From Rhytidiadelphus loreus (Eukaryota > Streptophyta > Bryopsida > Hypnales > Hylocomiaceae): a stretch of 64,000 nt of DNA. The stretch lies in contig OX344765.1 of NCBI GenBank assembly GCA_947034895.1, positions 19,039,001 through 19,103,000 of the forward strand. Reading direction: 5' to 3'. Below the pieces are notes generated by a model that saw only the letters and a list, made by a program, of their open reading frames with translations, was not told the DNA's origin and searched no databases. The translations under genes and the position numbers were made by a program. Shown here piece by piece: positions 1-13,082 of this stretch. How positions within the stretch are numbered: position 1 is the stretch's first letter; the number at the start of each line of letters is the position of its first letter.

Positions 1-905
1 GTGGATGCACTCAAAGTAATCTTTGCCTCTATCTTTGATGCAATATCTCAACATGCCTATAAACATGTGCAAACCTGTATTGCAAAGTGTTTTTTTTATT
101 GAGAATGTAATGCCCCATTAGATTTGCTGTAGGTTTATGCCATCGAAGATAAATCTTGATCCGTTTGCTAACCAAAAACGCCAAGGATGCAATAATTTGA
201 CACACCATTTGCAAATGGAGTCTCAAAAGAGCTCCACCTTTTTCAATGGAACATAGTCCACTAACGCACTCTGTTTCAAGAAACTCTTCCATTTTCTTAA
301 GCATGCAAGGTCAATGTCAAAGCTACCCACAGAAATGGTGACACTTAGATTCAATTGTTTGGAAGCTACTAGAGGGTTTTTTTGTAGAGGATTTTTAAGA
401 ACTTCTTTCTTAATTGCTATCTACTTTTTGGTAGTGTTTGGATAGTAATAGGACCTTCTAGTCCTTGGGACTTTTGTGTCTTCTATCATCAAATGTTCCC
501 CTCTATAGGCTACAACTTTGACAATCTGCAACATGGGTGGTCCTATGATTGAGATGACACACATATAATAAAGAAAACATAATCAAAATAGACCAGCTTG
601 AAAAGAGTATACATTTTTAGCATTACAAAAATCAAGAATTACATATCTTCTTCTTGAAGTATTCATTGCAGTAGTAGGTAGTACCAAAGCACAACCAATA
701 CATCAATGATTTGGTTCCAACAATGAAAAGAACACTCCCAAAAAACTTGTAGACTTCCTTCTTCACACTATGCGGCCCTAAAGCTAACTCTAAGCACCTC
801 TAATTGAGATGCCTCATGCACCTACACAGTAGCATCCATAAGACTATTCAATCCTAAAGCTAACCTTAAGCACCTCAAAATGAGGTACTTCTAGCATCTG
901 CACAA
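1..905. other. AT-rich intergenic DNA, no gene seen
   Basis: Only short frames without recognisable protein features are present. I see no RNA gene, clear repeat or coding signature in this stretch. Confidence 0.5.
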
Positions 906-1040
906 CACTACAAGAAAATAGGGATATAAATGACTTGTCCACAATGACTACAAATTAGTCATTTTGCAATCACTTTGAAGTCATTGTTGTCAGTGCAATC
1001 ATTGTGGAGAAGTCATTTATACCCCCATTTTCTTGTAGTG
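906..1040. mobile_element. CACTA-type MITE with 3-bp target duplication
   Basis: The left end reads CACTACAAGAAAAT and the right end is its reverse complement ATTTTCTTGTAGTG. The arms then continue as imperfect inverted repeats (ATAAATGACTT motifs) into a small loop. CAA flanks both sides (903-905 and 1041-1043), the 3-bp duplication expected of CACTA/EnSpm elements. At 135 bp it cannot code for anything and must have been moved in trans. Confidence 0.85.
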
Positions 1041-3135
1041 CAACAACATCAAAATGAATAAATTGTATGCTAAAAAATTGAAATGAACAAAGCCTTAAAG
1101 CCTTACCTTGGAGCATGATGCGTTGTGCACCACCTCGCACTTTAGAGCATGACACAATGGAGCACAACACACTATAAACAATGAGCAAAACAACAAATGA
1201 GTAACAAATTGAAGATCATAGTAACAAGCAACGGATTTTTTTTATAGAAAAAACAAACTATAGGCTAAAATTTTTTATTCAGATTGTAGGCTAAGAAGAA
1301 AAACTCCAAGGTAAAGAAGAAACAAATGCAAAAATGAAAGCACAATACTTGAGTGGATTTGATGCCAAGTTCAACCCTAGCAAGCTTCTTCAAATCTTCA
1401 ACTAGCTATATTTAGTTCTGAGTTACAACTTAATATAGTGTGCATGGAAATTGTAGACTCAGTAAGAATCTTGACCTTTGGCAAATTGAAAAGAAATCTA
1501 CAACAAGAAATAAGGAACTCAAAACCTAGTACAATGCCTAATTGTTCTCACAAACATAGAACTAAAAGCATTCCGTCATCATGCGCTGAAGGAGCCTTGT
1601 AATGATCAAACCCAAAGTTAAGGTGATGAATCCTAAATTCTTAAATCCTAATCCTAAGCATTAGAGGACGGGATCAAGGATCATAGTAACAAGCTTGATT
1701 ACAAGCCAATTCCAACCTAATCTTGAAAATCAAACCCCAACAACTGAATACCATGTACTAAAATTGGAAAACCCAAAATACAAAACCTCTGAAATCCCAA
1801 AATCAAACCAAATCCAACAAACATCTAATTCACTTGTGTGTCCATCTAGTAGTAAGTAGTTGTCACGTTGAACTCCACAATTCCTAACTACGATACTCAT
1901 GACAATGAACAAATGCATTGATAGTTAAAACAACATTTTGATTAAGCCATCATTTGATTAATTTTCTGAAACTTATTGCTATGAAAAAGAACCTAAGGAT
2001 TAACTTATCACAGTCACATCCAAGCACTCATAGTGAAACCTCACAAAACTTTTCCGGGCATCTGGATGTGGAATGGCAATTTTTGCCACTTTTCTCTACA
2101 ATGAAATGGGGGTAAATGTAACCATAGAAGAATGACGACTTGTCCGGAACGACTTGAATATGACTCGTGTTCTCTAATTGCACCAAGGGTTCGGGGTTGT
2201 CATCATTAGAGTCAATTCAGAGTCACATTCGTGACTACATGATGACGACTTAGCGGCAGGGAGTCTTCATCCACATTTTTACATCCGGAACATGCTGTCT
2301 TTATCTAGTCCCGCAATGTGCTAAAAAACTTGTTTTTTCCACTTTAAATGCAAATATCTTGCAATCTATGTGGTCAAAAATTCTGAAATTTTTTCCACAC
2401 TTTTAAATACTAGTTGGGTGTAAGATCCTACGGTTAGATGTCAAAGAAAAACATTTTAAATTCTTTTTTACTCTTTGCTACAGAAATGGCAGTTTTCACT
2501 GTTTCTTTGGTAGAAAAAAGGCCTTGCTCCTGTAGGGGTTAAAATGATGCACTCTTGGAGACTTATTTTTCTTTTGATTTTTTTCTCTATTTACTAATGC
2601 TTTTTTCAAAACAAACTAAAAAAATAAAGTTAGATTGGCAATGCAAAGGCCAAAAACTAAAATTTAGATGACATTTAGCACCTCTAAGAGATAGAAAAAC
2701 AATTTTTGGTTCTAATTTTTATAGAACTAGGTTGATAACTTTCACGATGTCTATGTTTCATCCATTGGTTTTTGTTCACGACATTGTTAAACTTCCAATT
2801 TGGACTTAATCAATTCCATTGTGAAGGCCATAGTCAAAAGTGAGTAAACTATGTGATTGTATTTTGACTACAATTTACTCTAAGGTGACTACATAATGAC
2901 TTCCGTGTTACTACTCTACTATTTTGATTGTGATTTACTCTAACACAACTACATAATGACTTCCACATCACTACTCTACTATTGCATCAACATTTTACAA
3001 ATCCCACATGGTTTGTCTTGCCTCCTACCACCCCACTTGTATAAAAGGCTTGTTATTTTAACTCTTTGTATTCACACACTAAATGGCTTGAAAATCCATT
3101 TGACAGATATGCAAAATATAGTGTATTGTGTATTA

Positions 3136-3280
3136 TGTATTTGTATATGATGTATGAATCATGATTGTATATGGTGTATGATGTATGAATCATGTATATG
3201 GTCTATGATGTATAAATCATGTATATGGTGTATGATATATAAATCATATATTTGTATATGGTGTTCGGTATATGGTGTAC
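3136..3280. repeat. AT-rich tandem repeat, about 30 bp period
   Basis: Variants of GTATATGGTGTATGATGTAT followed by RAATCAT recur about four to five times with a step near 30 bp. This is a simple minisatellite with no coding potential. Confidence 0.75.
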
Positions 3281-3319
3281 TCATTTTGCACATTTCACCA
3301 CAACTCAAAAATAATCTTC

Positions 3320-3545
3320 AAATCTTTTAGATATTAGAAAATAATATTCACATTTCCTAGATTTTAGAATATAATCCTAGATTTTAGAAAATAATATTCA
3401 CATTTCCTAGATTTTAGAATACAATCCTAAATTTCAGAAGAAAAATATTCACATTTCTTAGATTTCAGAATATAATCCTAGATTTCAAAAAATATTATTC
3501 AAATTTCCTAGATTTCAAAATGTAATCCTAGATTTCAGAAAAGGA
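3320..3545. repeat. Tandem repeat, roughly 60 bp period
   Basis: The phrases CACATTTCCTAGATTTTAGA and TATAATCCTAGATT alternate three to four times with increasing divergence. It lies directly after the 30 bp minisatellite. Confidence 0.7.
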
Positions 3546-3820
3546 TTAAAAAAAGGGGTCATTTGTGACTACGGAATGACTTCAGAATGACTGGCCATGT
3601 GGCAACATAAGAGTCATTTCCTTAAACTTCTTTTTTCTTTACCACTTTAGAAGTTTCATCCAAAACCCCATCCAAGCTCACAATGGATGGTGATAATACT
3701 ATGGTAGTCATTTATAAAAATGACTAGTCTACTATGATTCTAGGGGCCAAAATCACATTGCAGTCATTTTTGTCCATAATGACTCCTATGCAATCATTCT
3801 TTGCAGTCATTTATATATTG

Positions 3821-3834
3821 TTTTTCTTATAGTG
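3821..3834. repeat. Solitary CACTA-type terminus
   Basis: TTTTTCTTATAGTG is the reverse complement of CACTATAAGAAAAA. It is preceded by TGACTGC / ATGATTGC motifs like those in the MITE at 906-1040. No left end with a matching 3-bp duplication was found, so this is taken as an orphan end of a degraded element. Confidence 0.5.
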
Positions 3835-6800
3835 TTTGAAGTTGCACCTAACCCTAACACTCAAAACCCTAACCAAAAGCCAACAACAATATCACCTTGG
3901 CACATCAATAACTTCACTTTTTTCACAAGATCCACGGCAACTTGGATGCTTTCATTTTTCCATTTCCCATCTGAGGAGTGGGGAATTTTTTAGGCCAGAG
4001 AAAGAGAGCCAAAGCAAGGTGTTTGCACCTTCTTAGTGGACAGTATATGCCAATGTCAAATTCTATTTGTGTGATTTGCTAAGACATCTAGGTTTTTTTC
4101 TTTTATGTTGTTTCTAATAAGGTTTTTTTCAATCATCAAATTATCAAATCCATTTTGGAGGTGGCTATATTTAGGAGGATTCATTGTACATGAATCCAAA
4201 TATAGGATTCTGTAAAAAAATTGGAACAAAATAATTGAAAACTATTTATTTCACAATAGGGTATCAACAAAAGGATTCATAGTATTGTAACTAATAAAGG
4301 CTATAAACATATAAGGGAATTTTGTTAATTATTAAATGTAACCTAGGATTTGTTTTTTTCAATAGTTGGGCCAGTACACACCCTATGCTCAAAATTTTAA
4401 CATTGAGAGCACATTCCCTTTAGTACAAACATTTTCTATATTGATCTCAATTATGTTTATGGTTATCTTCATTACTATGGCAATAAATGGACACTTGCAC
4501 ACTCAATTATGGTCTTTCAAGCTAATAAAAGAGTTTAACCAACAAGGACAAATACTATTATCATAATTGTTGTTGCTATTGGCACATCTCCCTTTCAAGT
4601 TTTTTATCCACACTTCTTACTACCTTAGGGTTTTCAAGGCCCAGTAGCATTAAATTTTGGAACTTATAACGTTTCCATGGAAGGATACGCATTTACATTA
4701 AATATCTTCTATAGTGCAAGCGACAACATTCAAATTTTTTAGAAATTGCAAGAGCAAATTTCCTATCCACGGTTGTTTTTAGCAGTATAAGTCCACGCAA
4801 TTTTTTTCTTACCAAACATTTTGTTGTATCGGGTTCAAGATTTGTGGTAAGACTTTTCCATCAAGCTTCAACTTTTGTACCTAAATTTGTCTTTTGCAAA
4901 TGCAAGTTTGTTGAAAACAATCCTTCTATCAATGTTTATATTCCTTGATTCCAAATCTATAAATATAATGTGAAGTGTAGGATTGAATATTCTTTGATTT
5001 CAAATGCATTCATAATTGCACAATTTTAATGTTTCTTTCGCTTAAGAAGATCCAACACCATAAATTTATAGTTCGTTTACCCTGTATTTAAATAATCAAA
5101 ATAATATATGTAAAATAACATTTTTAATGAATAGTGTTAGAATATTATGTAATAATAGGGTATTCTAAAGTGCCTTAAGGAAATGAATATCCCCTTTAAA
5201 ATAACCTTTGGAAGCACATAGTATAGAAAATGAACATTGAGTGAGCCCCTTGAGTGTCTATATTAACCGCTAGAAGTCCTTGCATCCCTAAAGTGGATGC
5301 ATATTGATCAACCTTGTTTGTACATGTGTTTGGAACATTCAAAGTGTTCATTCTTGATTTTGATTTAGTTTAGAAAAAAAATTCAAATAAATTATCCTTA
5401 TAAACATCTCAAAACTTTTGAGAAATCATAAAAATTAACCCTTTAGAACTTGAATTGAACCCTTTTTTTCATATTTTTGCTTATATATTTTTTTAAATAT
5501 ATTATTTACATCAATTTCTTCAAATTCATCATACATAAAACTTTAAAAAGTCAAGTATTGGTTGGGATGAATGAAAATTTCAGTGGTAATAAGCACCCTA
5601 GAACATTGGAATGCTAAGAGATTAATGTTATTGCAATTGGAAGCTCCATGTATTAAAATCCAAATCACTCAATATTGTATGTTTTCATTGTATTTTTTAT
5701 TTAAATTTTATTTTCAGGTTTAATTTTGTTTTAAATTTTAACATTAACTTACATTCAAAATTCAAAATTATACTAATATATTTGAATAGATAATTATTCT
5801 AATTTTATGTACAAATTATAGATTAAGAATCACAATAATTTGATTTTTCTACCAAAATATCTATAATAATCAACATTTAGATAGAAAGATTTTTTTCCTT
5901 ACGTGTCAATTATAAAAAAGATTATCAATCAATTATATATAGGATAAATTAAGCTTGATGAAGGTGTTTTGATTTGAAGGTTACCACTAAGAGTGTCTTA
6001 GGTGTGAAAAAGGAAAAAATTACTTGAATTTCTTCACAATATTCTTCATGGATACATTTACATCTTGACAAATCTTCAAATCAATTTAATAGTATTTGTT
6101 ATTTTTACCAATTTATTTTCATTTATATGTTTAAAATAATAAAAATTATAATTTTTTACAAAACTAATAGAGATTTTTCAGATTGATAGATAAAAAATAG
6201 TTTCTTGTAACAAAAATGTTATACAGAAGCTAATATATAATTTATATGGCTAAAACAAAATCAAAAACAAAATTTGATTGCATGGCAATGAAATTGTTGC
6301 TTTAGGGGTTAAGTGATTTTTTATGCAATTCCAATTATTGGGCTCTTAAATTCAAATTCCACATCAATTTAAATTTATTGATGTATATATTAGGCTCATT
6401 TGCCATGTGGACCAAGAATGCTCTTACAAGTGGTGAAACTTTTGATAAGAAATGAATTAAGAAGTTTCTACAACCATAAAAACTTGTAAAATCATGGAGG
6501 TCAAAAGTTGTAGAATATGTATGAAGGTTTGTATATTATGCTCCTCCATACTAATTGAGAGAGTTCTAGATGAATAAGGTTGACAGTGTGAGCATTTGGA
6601 TGAAAATTGGACAAAAGTGCATGAAAATTTACATATTTGGATGAATGTAGATGAAAATAAATGAAATTAAGACTACATTTAGATGGACATACAATATCCG
6701 AGATATTATAAAAACAACAGAGAATGAATTTTTTATATTTTTTTCCAAGTTTTGTATACTATATTAATATGCTTTTCAAACTCAAATAATTCCAAAATTA

Positions 6801-7233
6801 GAACAAATGGGTGTTATTATTGTAGGGTGTACTGATTTAATAAACTTGATTAGAAAAGACAAAATCTTTGGGCATGAAAGTACAAGTCAAGTGATGAAGG
6901 CTTACTAGGGCACCTTTTATTAAGCCCTTGGCACCAAATTTTGACAAGAGAAACTAAACCTAATTGCAACAATTTTCTAAAACCACCCACCACTAGCACA
7001 AAACTATCCTTTGTTACAATTTTGAGACTCTTTCAATAATATTGAACTTCAATTTAACCAAAAAATATTTGTCAAACCTTATTAGAAATGTAACAAGAGA
7101 TGGTTTTGTACTAGAACCTTACATATTTTTTTACCTCAAATTGTATACACCTATTACTAACATTTTTAGAAATTTATAGCTTATTCATTTGGTGACCAAA
7201 ATATACATGCTAAGATAATCAAGAATCCCCTTT
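3835..7233. other. AT-rich intergenic DNA
   Basis: No coding region is supported. A TTAACCC-type motif at 5435 and a TTTAGGGGTTAA at about 6300-6311 could be two ends of an old TTAA-bounded element. Their inner sequences do not pair convincingly, so no element is called. Confidence 0.4.
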
Positions 7234-8573
7234 TTAATCCCTAAAGGACCAAATACCGTTTTTTTGGCAACATAGCAATTTTTGGCAACTCAATATGAAT
7301 GGAATTTTTATTTTTTTTCTTTGAAATTTCCACACAACATGTACATGCGGAGTAACTTTAAGGCCCAAAATTTTCATAACTTTTGACTACATGGTTCAAA
7401 AGTTATTGCATGATATGTAATTTTTAGGTTCGGCGGGAAATCCAAGCAGATAAAAAACTTCTTTGAAAAACACTTTTAAAAAAAATAAAAATTTGAAATT
7501 GATTTTGTAGATTTTTATATATGTGTTAAGCTTTGAATCATTCCATTTTGATTAATGAAATGAAAGTTATGACGAATTTTAGTTTGGACTAGTTTGCGAG
7601 TAGTTATGCAATCTCTACTCTAAAATAAACTTGTAAGTCCTTTATTTAACTCAATTTTAAATTTTTTTGGAAAAAAATAAAAATATTATATGTGTATTGT
7701 TTATTGCAACATTAGTACCATTGGGATTGGCATTTTTCGATTTCATAGAGAAATTGTTAACAATTTAGTATTTTTAGATATTCTCTACATCTTTCTACTT
7801 ACTATTTTTTTTCCTATATGTTTTACAATTTCAAATGATCTAAAAATTTTCAAGCATGTAGCCAACTTGCGTCGAAGAAAGAATCCAAAGAGTTAAAACC
7901 ATTTTGGACATTTTTTCATACAAATGTGACCTTGTGAAGTACAGCTACCCGTATTTTCATAGAGCCCCCAAAGGGATTTTTGTCAATTCAAACTTTAATA
8001 TCTTCCAATCTATACGGTGTAAAATTTTGAAATTTTTTCCACATCTTCTCAAACCAGTGTACTACAATATACTAAGGTTACATGTTTCTAAAAACGTTTT
8101 TTTTTTCTAAAATTTAGTACTCGTTCTAGAAATTACAATTTTGGTGAAAACATAATCTCTGACGTTTAGGAGTTAACTTCCAAGAAGATCCAATAACAAA
8201 GTTTGACAATTTCATAGCACAAACCATATTCAAACTTGGTGATTTAAGATGCAAGTGCTTGCCCCTTCCATCACTAAAGATGATCAAAATTGTCCAATGA
8301 ATGATTTTCATGACTAAGGTAGACTAGTCCAATTCCATTTGCTACCCAATTGTATCATCTTACTTTTGACCCCAATTTTGTCCAAAAAAACATCCAAATT
8401 CATTCATTTTTTTGTTAGAATCTCTGCATTAACCCCTTAAGACTATCGGCTATGTTTTCACCAAAAATTCTCCAAAATTGCCAATTTCATTTGTAGTGAG
8501 TTGCTCAAAATGTTGCCAAAAAATGTTGCCAAAATGTTGCCAAAAAAACGCAATTTAGGGCTTTAGGGGTTAA
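7234..8573. mobile_element. TTAA-bounded, piggyBac-like non-autonomous element
   Basis: The left end is TTAATCCCTAAAGG followed by ...TTTTTTTGGCAAC. The right end is GTTGCCAAAAAAA... and then CTTTAGGGGTTAA, giving terminal inverted repeats of nearly 40 bp with mismatches. TTAA at both boundaries and a CCC-TAAA start fit the piggyBac superfamily, whose members duplicate TTAA. The 1.34 kb interior is AT-rich with no transposase. A related left half recurs at 15736 onward. Confidence 0.65.
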
Positions 8574-9243
8574 TGCCAACAAGGAGAAGCGTGTCAATCC
8601 TTTGATTGTGAATACTTAAGTACCATTGGATACATGGAAAGGTGGAACTTATGGGTTGTTTATAAGACGTTTATGACTCTAATCTATGAGTGGTTTTTTA
8701 ATCTCAAAGTAGACCACTTCAGAAATTCACAGAAACTACAATTTTAATTGAAAAATTATAATTCCACTTGGGTTTGATTCATGAAACAAGAGCACACCGC
8801 TGAAAAAACATGTGCCTCTCTTGGAGTTGGCCCTAAGATATTCAGATTGCGAATCACGGTGGTGATAGGCTTGTCTACCTTACTATTGAGTGCAAAACCA
8901 AAGAATGCACCTGCTCCATCCAAGAATCTGGCTGATAATATTTGATTAAATTAAGGTCGGTGATAGCCCTCGTCCTTCCAGGGTTACGACCTTGAGATCT
9001 CTTTTCTTTCAATGTAGATCACATCCATCAATCTGACATGTCACCTGGGGCTCCCTCTTACAATATACCGAGTGCAACATGGCGCTGCACTCGGACAAGT
9101 TGGAAATGGCCAGCAGCTCCGTCGTTTTCTGGCCACCAGCTGCGACCGTCGTTTTTCCAGCCAGCTGTGTTGACAGGAAGTAAGGTAGGGTGCAACTCTG
9201 TACGGTAGTACTTGTTCATCAGACTGAGAGTATCTTAAGTATA
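8574..9243. other. Intergenic DNA, no gene seen
   Basis: Composition becomes less AT-rich after about 8950, but no frame shows recognisable protein features. Confidence 0.4.
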
Positions 9244-9356
9244 GGGCAATGCCCGAGGAGGAGGGGTTTACGGGGAAAAATGCGTTGACGAGGAGGGCGG
9301 AGCCCGATGAGGAGGCGCGTTTTTTCCCATAAAGCCCGACGACGAGGACATTGCCC
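9244..9356. repeat. GC-rich hairpin with about 41 bp imperfect arms
   Basis: The left arm starts GGGCAATG and runs through GGGGAAAAATGCG. The right arm runs CGCGTTTTTTCCC to CATTGCCC and is its reverse complement with several mismatches. The loop is about 30 bp. It could be a small MITE, but no target duplication is obvious. Short frames across it are a by-product of the GC-rich arms. Confidence 0.55.
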
Positions 9357-9630
9357 AACATAAACTACTGTCGGGAAATCAACAGAAAATGCTGGATGAT
9401 AACGAGATCGTGGATGAAAAATGCATAATGCCCGATTATGCAAGGAAAACCCGTGTAATTAGACATTACGCCGCAGAAGCCTTCCAAGAAATGAATGGGA
9501 CATTTCCTGGGAGTGGTTTACGTAACAGATACTGAACCATCAATACTGTATAGGGAAGTTAAGATGTTATGAATCAACTAATATTATAATTTTGTATGCA
9601 CCCTGCCAAAGGGAGGGCAAGGGTAGAGTG

Positions 9631-10436
9631 TTAACCCCTAAGTGCCTAAGCCTTTCCAAGCGTGTTTTTCCCTTGAAAAAAGAACATGGGCTTATAGTTA
9701 TCTCCATTGAAGCAAAATGATTTTTTTTTTCAAAATCTAACCATATGGATGTTTAAAGAGCTTGCTTATTAGTGTGCACAACAATTTTCAGTGCAAAATT
9801 CCATAAGAGTTGTGAGATTATAATAAGAGAAATGTACATTTTTTTTTTTTAATATGTTGTCCCAATCCATAATGTTTCATAAATTTGCACATAAAAGCTT
9901 TTTAGGATTGGAGGTGACATGAACAACTACAAATTGTGTTAGCACATACCCTTTCAAAAAACTTAATATCACTTGAAAAACTATTAAACTCATTACACAA
10001 TCCACCTTGCAATTGTTGAGATGCAATTTTCTTTTATAAGTATAAATCACAAATAACTCCAAATCAACACTTTTTTGTTTAAATTTTCAATGGTGAAAAT
10101 CATGAAAACACTTTACTCTTTCCATTGGGACCATTTTCAAAGCAAACGGATAAATACAAGTTTTTAGATCTCAAATCAAGTAAAATTGCTCAAAGTTGGA
10201 AAATGAAGTAAAATTAGCCAACTTTACTCTTCCACTAATGGACATATATGGCTTTGGAGACCTCTAAACAATCAAATATGTATCTTTTTCAGTGAAAAAT
10301 GAAAGTTTTCAATAGTCAACCCTAAAAACTGCCCGATTTTTAAAAAAATTGGTCAAACGAATTTAACTCCCCGCTGCAAATTGAGCCTGAAATTTCAGAT
10401 CGACCATATTTGGTCACCCAGGCATTTAGGGGTTAA
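9631..10436 (+). mobile_element. TTAA-bounded element, copy 1 of an 0.8 kb pair
   Basis: It begins TTAACCCCTAAGTGCC and ends TTTAGGGGTTAA. A second copy in reverse orientation at 32971-33780 matches along its length, including the CGACCATATNTGGTC motif near one end and the ACCCATGTTCTTTTT-type segment near the other. The matched ends and TTAA boundaries support a piggyBac-like non-autonomous family. No protein is encoded. Confidence 0.7.
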
Positions 10437-11158
10437 GGGTGATGTTTACAATTTGAATCTGGTCCAAAAGTAGATCTAAATTCATTCCTAAGACTCTTAG
10501 TGAGGTAGAAGGCTCAGTAATGGTGCATGTAAGGAAATGTAGGCCTGTTTGGAGAAGCCAATGAAATCAAAAGTATGTAATTTTTTTTCATGGCCGGAGA
10601 AAGAAGAGGAGCTGTTATTTCATTTTTTATCAGAAAATTTGCAGTAAAAATAATTTTTTGGCAATTTTTACAAGGCAAAAGTGCATCAGTCGCTCATTAC
10701 GCACCATAGAATGCAGCTGTAAAGAATATAAAAATGCTAGTGAATGGATCAAATGACAACTTAAAGTGTTTGTGGCGCTCTCTAAATCATGCAAAACACA
10801 TCTTAATTCAGTTTAGTTCCAACTTACAATTAAAATTTACTGTATCTCATTAACTACACTTCACTTCCAGTATGAGGTATATCATCATTCATTCATTACT
10901 AAATACTATACAGTACAATCACTTTTTCCACCCTAAGATTATTCTAGAATGAACCACTTTGGATGGCTGGTTCTCAACATAAAAAGTCTACATCACACAT
11001 AAACTGCTTCTGCATGATTTTTCAGAGCATTTGTAGGGGTGACTGTAAATGACTGAGCTATTCAAAGTGCAAACATAATTTTCACATGAAGTTGCTGGTT
11101 GCCCATCCCATGCCAAGACATCTTGTCATAGTGGTGATGAGAATAGAAAAAACTTATA
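10437..11158. other. Intergenic DNA partly repeated at 34.4-34.6 kb
   Basis: The segment 10540-10815 reappears inverted at about 34352-34625, including GCTCATTACGCAC and GGATCAAATGACAACTT blocks. This shows a dispersed, older repeat into which TTAA-type elements have inserted. No coding potential was seen. Confidence 0.5.
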
Positions 11159-11452
11159 AGGTAGGATGCTGTAAAAGCAACAGTTTAAGAGCTGATTTGC
11201 ATTTTCGGGGAAGCTAAACTGCTTAAAACAATTTTCAGTAAATTTTCGTGGTAAGAAAAATGGAATTGGCATCTAACTCAAGTCGTTTCATATTTTTTGG
11301 ACCTTCATGGAATTAGTTATGAATTTTTGAAGTTGAAAACACAGCGTTTCTAAAAGCGTCCCCCTCCTGAAATGTACACTCCTGGTACATGTTACGAGGC
11401 AAAATCTACCAGATCGCATTTAGAGACAGGTCGCTTTTACAGACCCCTACCT
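11159..11452. mobile_element. TA-target MITE (AGGTAG family), copy 1
   Basis: The left end AGGTAGGATGCTGTAAAAGC pairs with GCTTTTACAGACCCCTACCT at the right, and TA flanks both ends. The interior matches the MITEs at 11902 and 18145, for example in the CAAGT.GTTTCATATTTTT block. TA duplication suggests mobilisation by a Tc1/mariner-type transposase. Confidence 0.75.
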
Positions 11453-11901
11453 TATTTCATTTCAGCATCATGCAAGCCATGGATACTTGTCTAGTGGCAG
11501 TTCTGCAGGTGATGTCAAGGAGATGGAGCAACTGATTGCTGTAGTGCTCACCTGTTTCGGTTGGTGCAACTCATCTGTTGGTAGTGACAATATGCCATGA
11601 TTTTGACTTACATTTATGGGACATTTTTTTCTCTATATATTTTATTGCATGGAGGATGTGTATTTCCTGTAATAATGCAATGAGAGCACATGCCCCTTTC
11701 CACCTTCACATCTCCACCTAATAGAAGGCGGTGGCTTCCACTGTAACAATACCCTATTGGTCAGCACAATTGGTGGATACCAGCCCCAGTTCACTTATTA
11801 GAACTATTTCATTTTGCTCGCTTCTACATTTCTAAAAAGAAATTGGGGTCATTCATTTTTGTGTGGACACTACTTTTCGGAATTCAGCTCCTCATGCTGT
11901 A

Positions 11902-12311
11902 AGGTAGTGTGCTCATAAACCGTCACTTTAAGGGCTGATTCGCCTTTTTCACAGGTTTCCAGGGATAAAATGGTTTTTAGATCATTTTTCAGAGAAAGAA
12001 AAATAGATGCGGAACCCAACACAAGTAGTTTCACATTTTTCCAAGCATTTTTGAATTACTTATAAATTTTCAAAGATCCAGGTCATAGGCACCTATTTGT
12101 GACCATAGGTGTCCCAAAATCTGTCCCCTTGTGACTTATAAAGAAATTTGCGGAAATCACAGCCAATGATTAGCTCTTACAATAAGAAAAACAATTCTTC
12201 TTTAATTCATTAACAGAGCAAAGAGGTCCATTTAAGGATCACCTTGCATCCATTCTACAGCTACCTACATGATGATCTGAAGAAGAGGGGCGGTTTATGA
12301 GCACACTACCT
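11902..12311. mobile_element. TA-target MITE (AGGTAG family), copy 2
   Basis: The ends AGGTAGTGTGCTCATAAACC and GGTTTATGAGCACACTACCT are exact inverted repeats, and TA flanks both sides (11900-11901, 12312-12313). It is 410 bp and non-coding. It is the best preserved of at least four family members in the window. Confidence 0.85.
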
Positions 12312-13082
12312 TAGGGGAACATAATTCAATGTTCCCCTTGAATTATGTATGAATTTGTTTCTTCTTCATATAGTGTCCATTTCCAATAAAAAATTTGGGG
12401 AAAGTTGCGCATACTACACTAAAATTGGTAAATAGTGTTGGGTGATAATTAGTGTTGTTCTTAGTTTTTTACCCCCAACACTATTTTCCAACTAATGTAT
12501 AATTAGTGTTAGGGTACTTGCCGCCACCATTTTCTGTCCTTCCCTAGAAAATTCAGATTTTGCCTCCCGGTCATTAAGTTCTGGCCCTTCCTTGGAATTC
12601 CCAACTTTCGCCTCCCCGTCATCCTTCTCTGGCCCTTCCTTGGAAATTAAAGATTTTGGCCTCTTGGCCACCTTACCTTGGCGGCTTCAATTTTGGGACT
12701 CACCCTTCCCTTCCCTTGGACCTTGCCTCCCCAACCTTGTCTTGCCTCCTTCTTCACAATTTTTTGGGAGCTCTCTCTTTGGGCGGAGGAAGAGAGGCGG
12801 GGAGCTCTCCACGAATGAGCTCTCCAAACGAGGGGTGGGGTGGGGTGTGGAGGTGTTATAGTCCGCGAATTCCCGCCCACGTTCGAACGCTCCCGGTTCC
12901 CGCCGGTTTCTACCGATTGGATTCAAACTTTGCGGGCTTGTAACTTTTGATGGAGGTAAGCAAATAGAGATTCAATTACACCATTGGAATGCTCATTCTC
13001 TCTTCTATTTCCTGTAATTTTTTTTTTTTTTGGTCGCCAAATTTTTTTTAATCCATTTCCTCTCACATTTTTGTAGCTGGCC

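Larger units (their letters stand above)
1041..3820. other. AT-rich intergenic DNA with CACTA-like subterminal motifs
   Basis: No gene is supported. Motifs of the TGACTAC / ATGACTTC type recur around 2120-2260, 2880-2960 and 3565-3800. They match the subterminal motif of the MITE at 906-1040, so much of this is probably decayed CACTA-family DNA. A right-end-like TAGGGGTTAA lies at 2533-2542 without a recognisable left partner. Confidence 0.4.

Noticed and set aside
12592..12943. Overlapping 80-95 aa ORFs in the 5' part of the pogo-like element
   Set aside because: They occur on both strands over a GC-rich leader, overlap each other and lie upstream of the clear transposase start at 13083.
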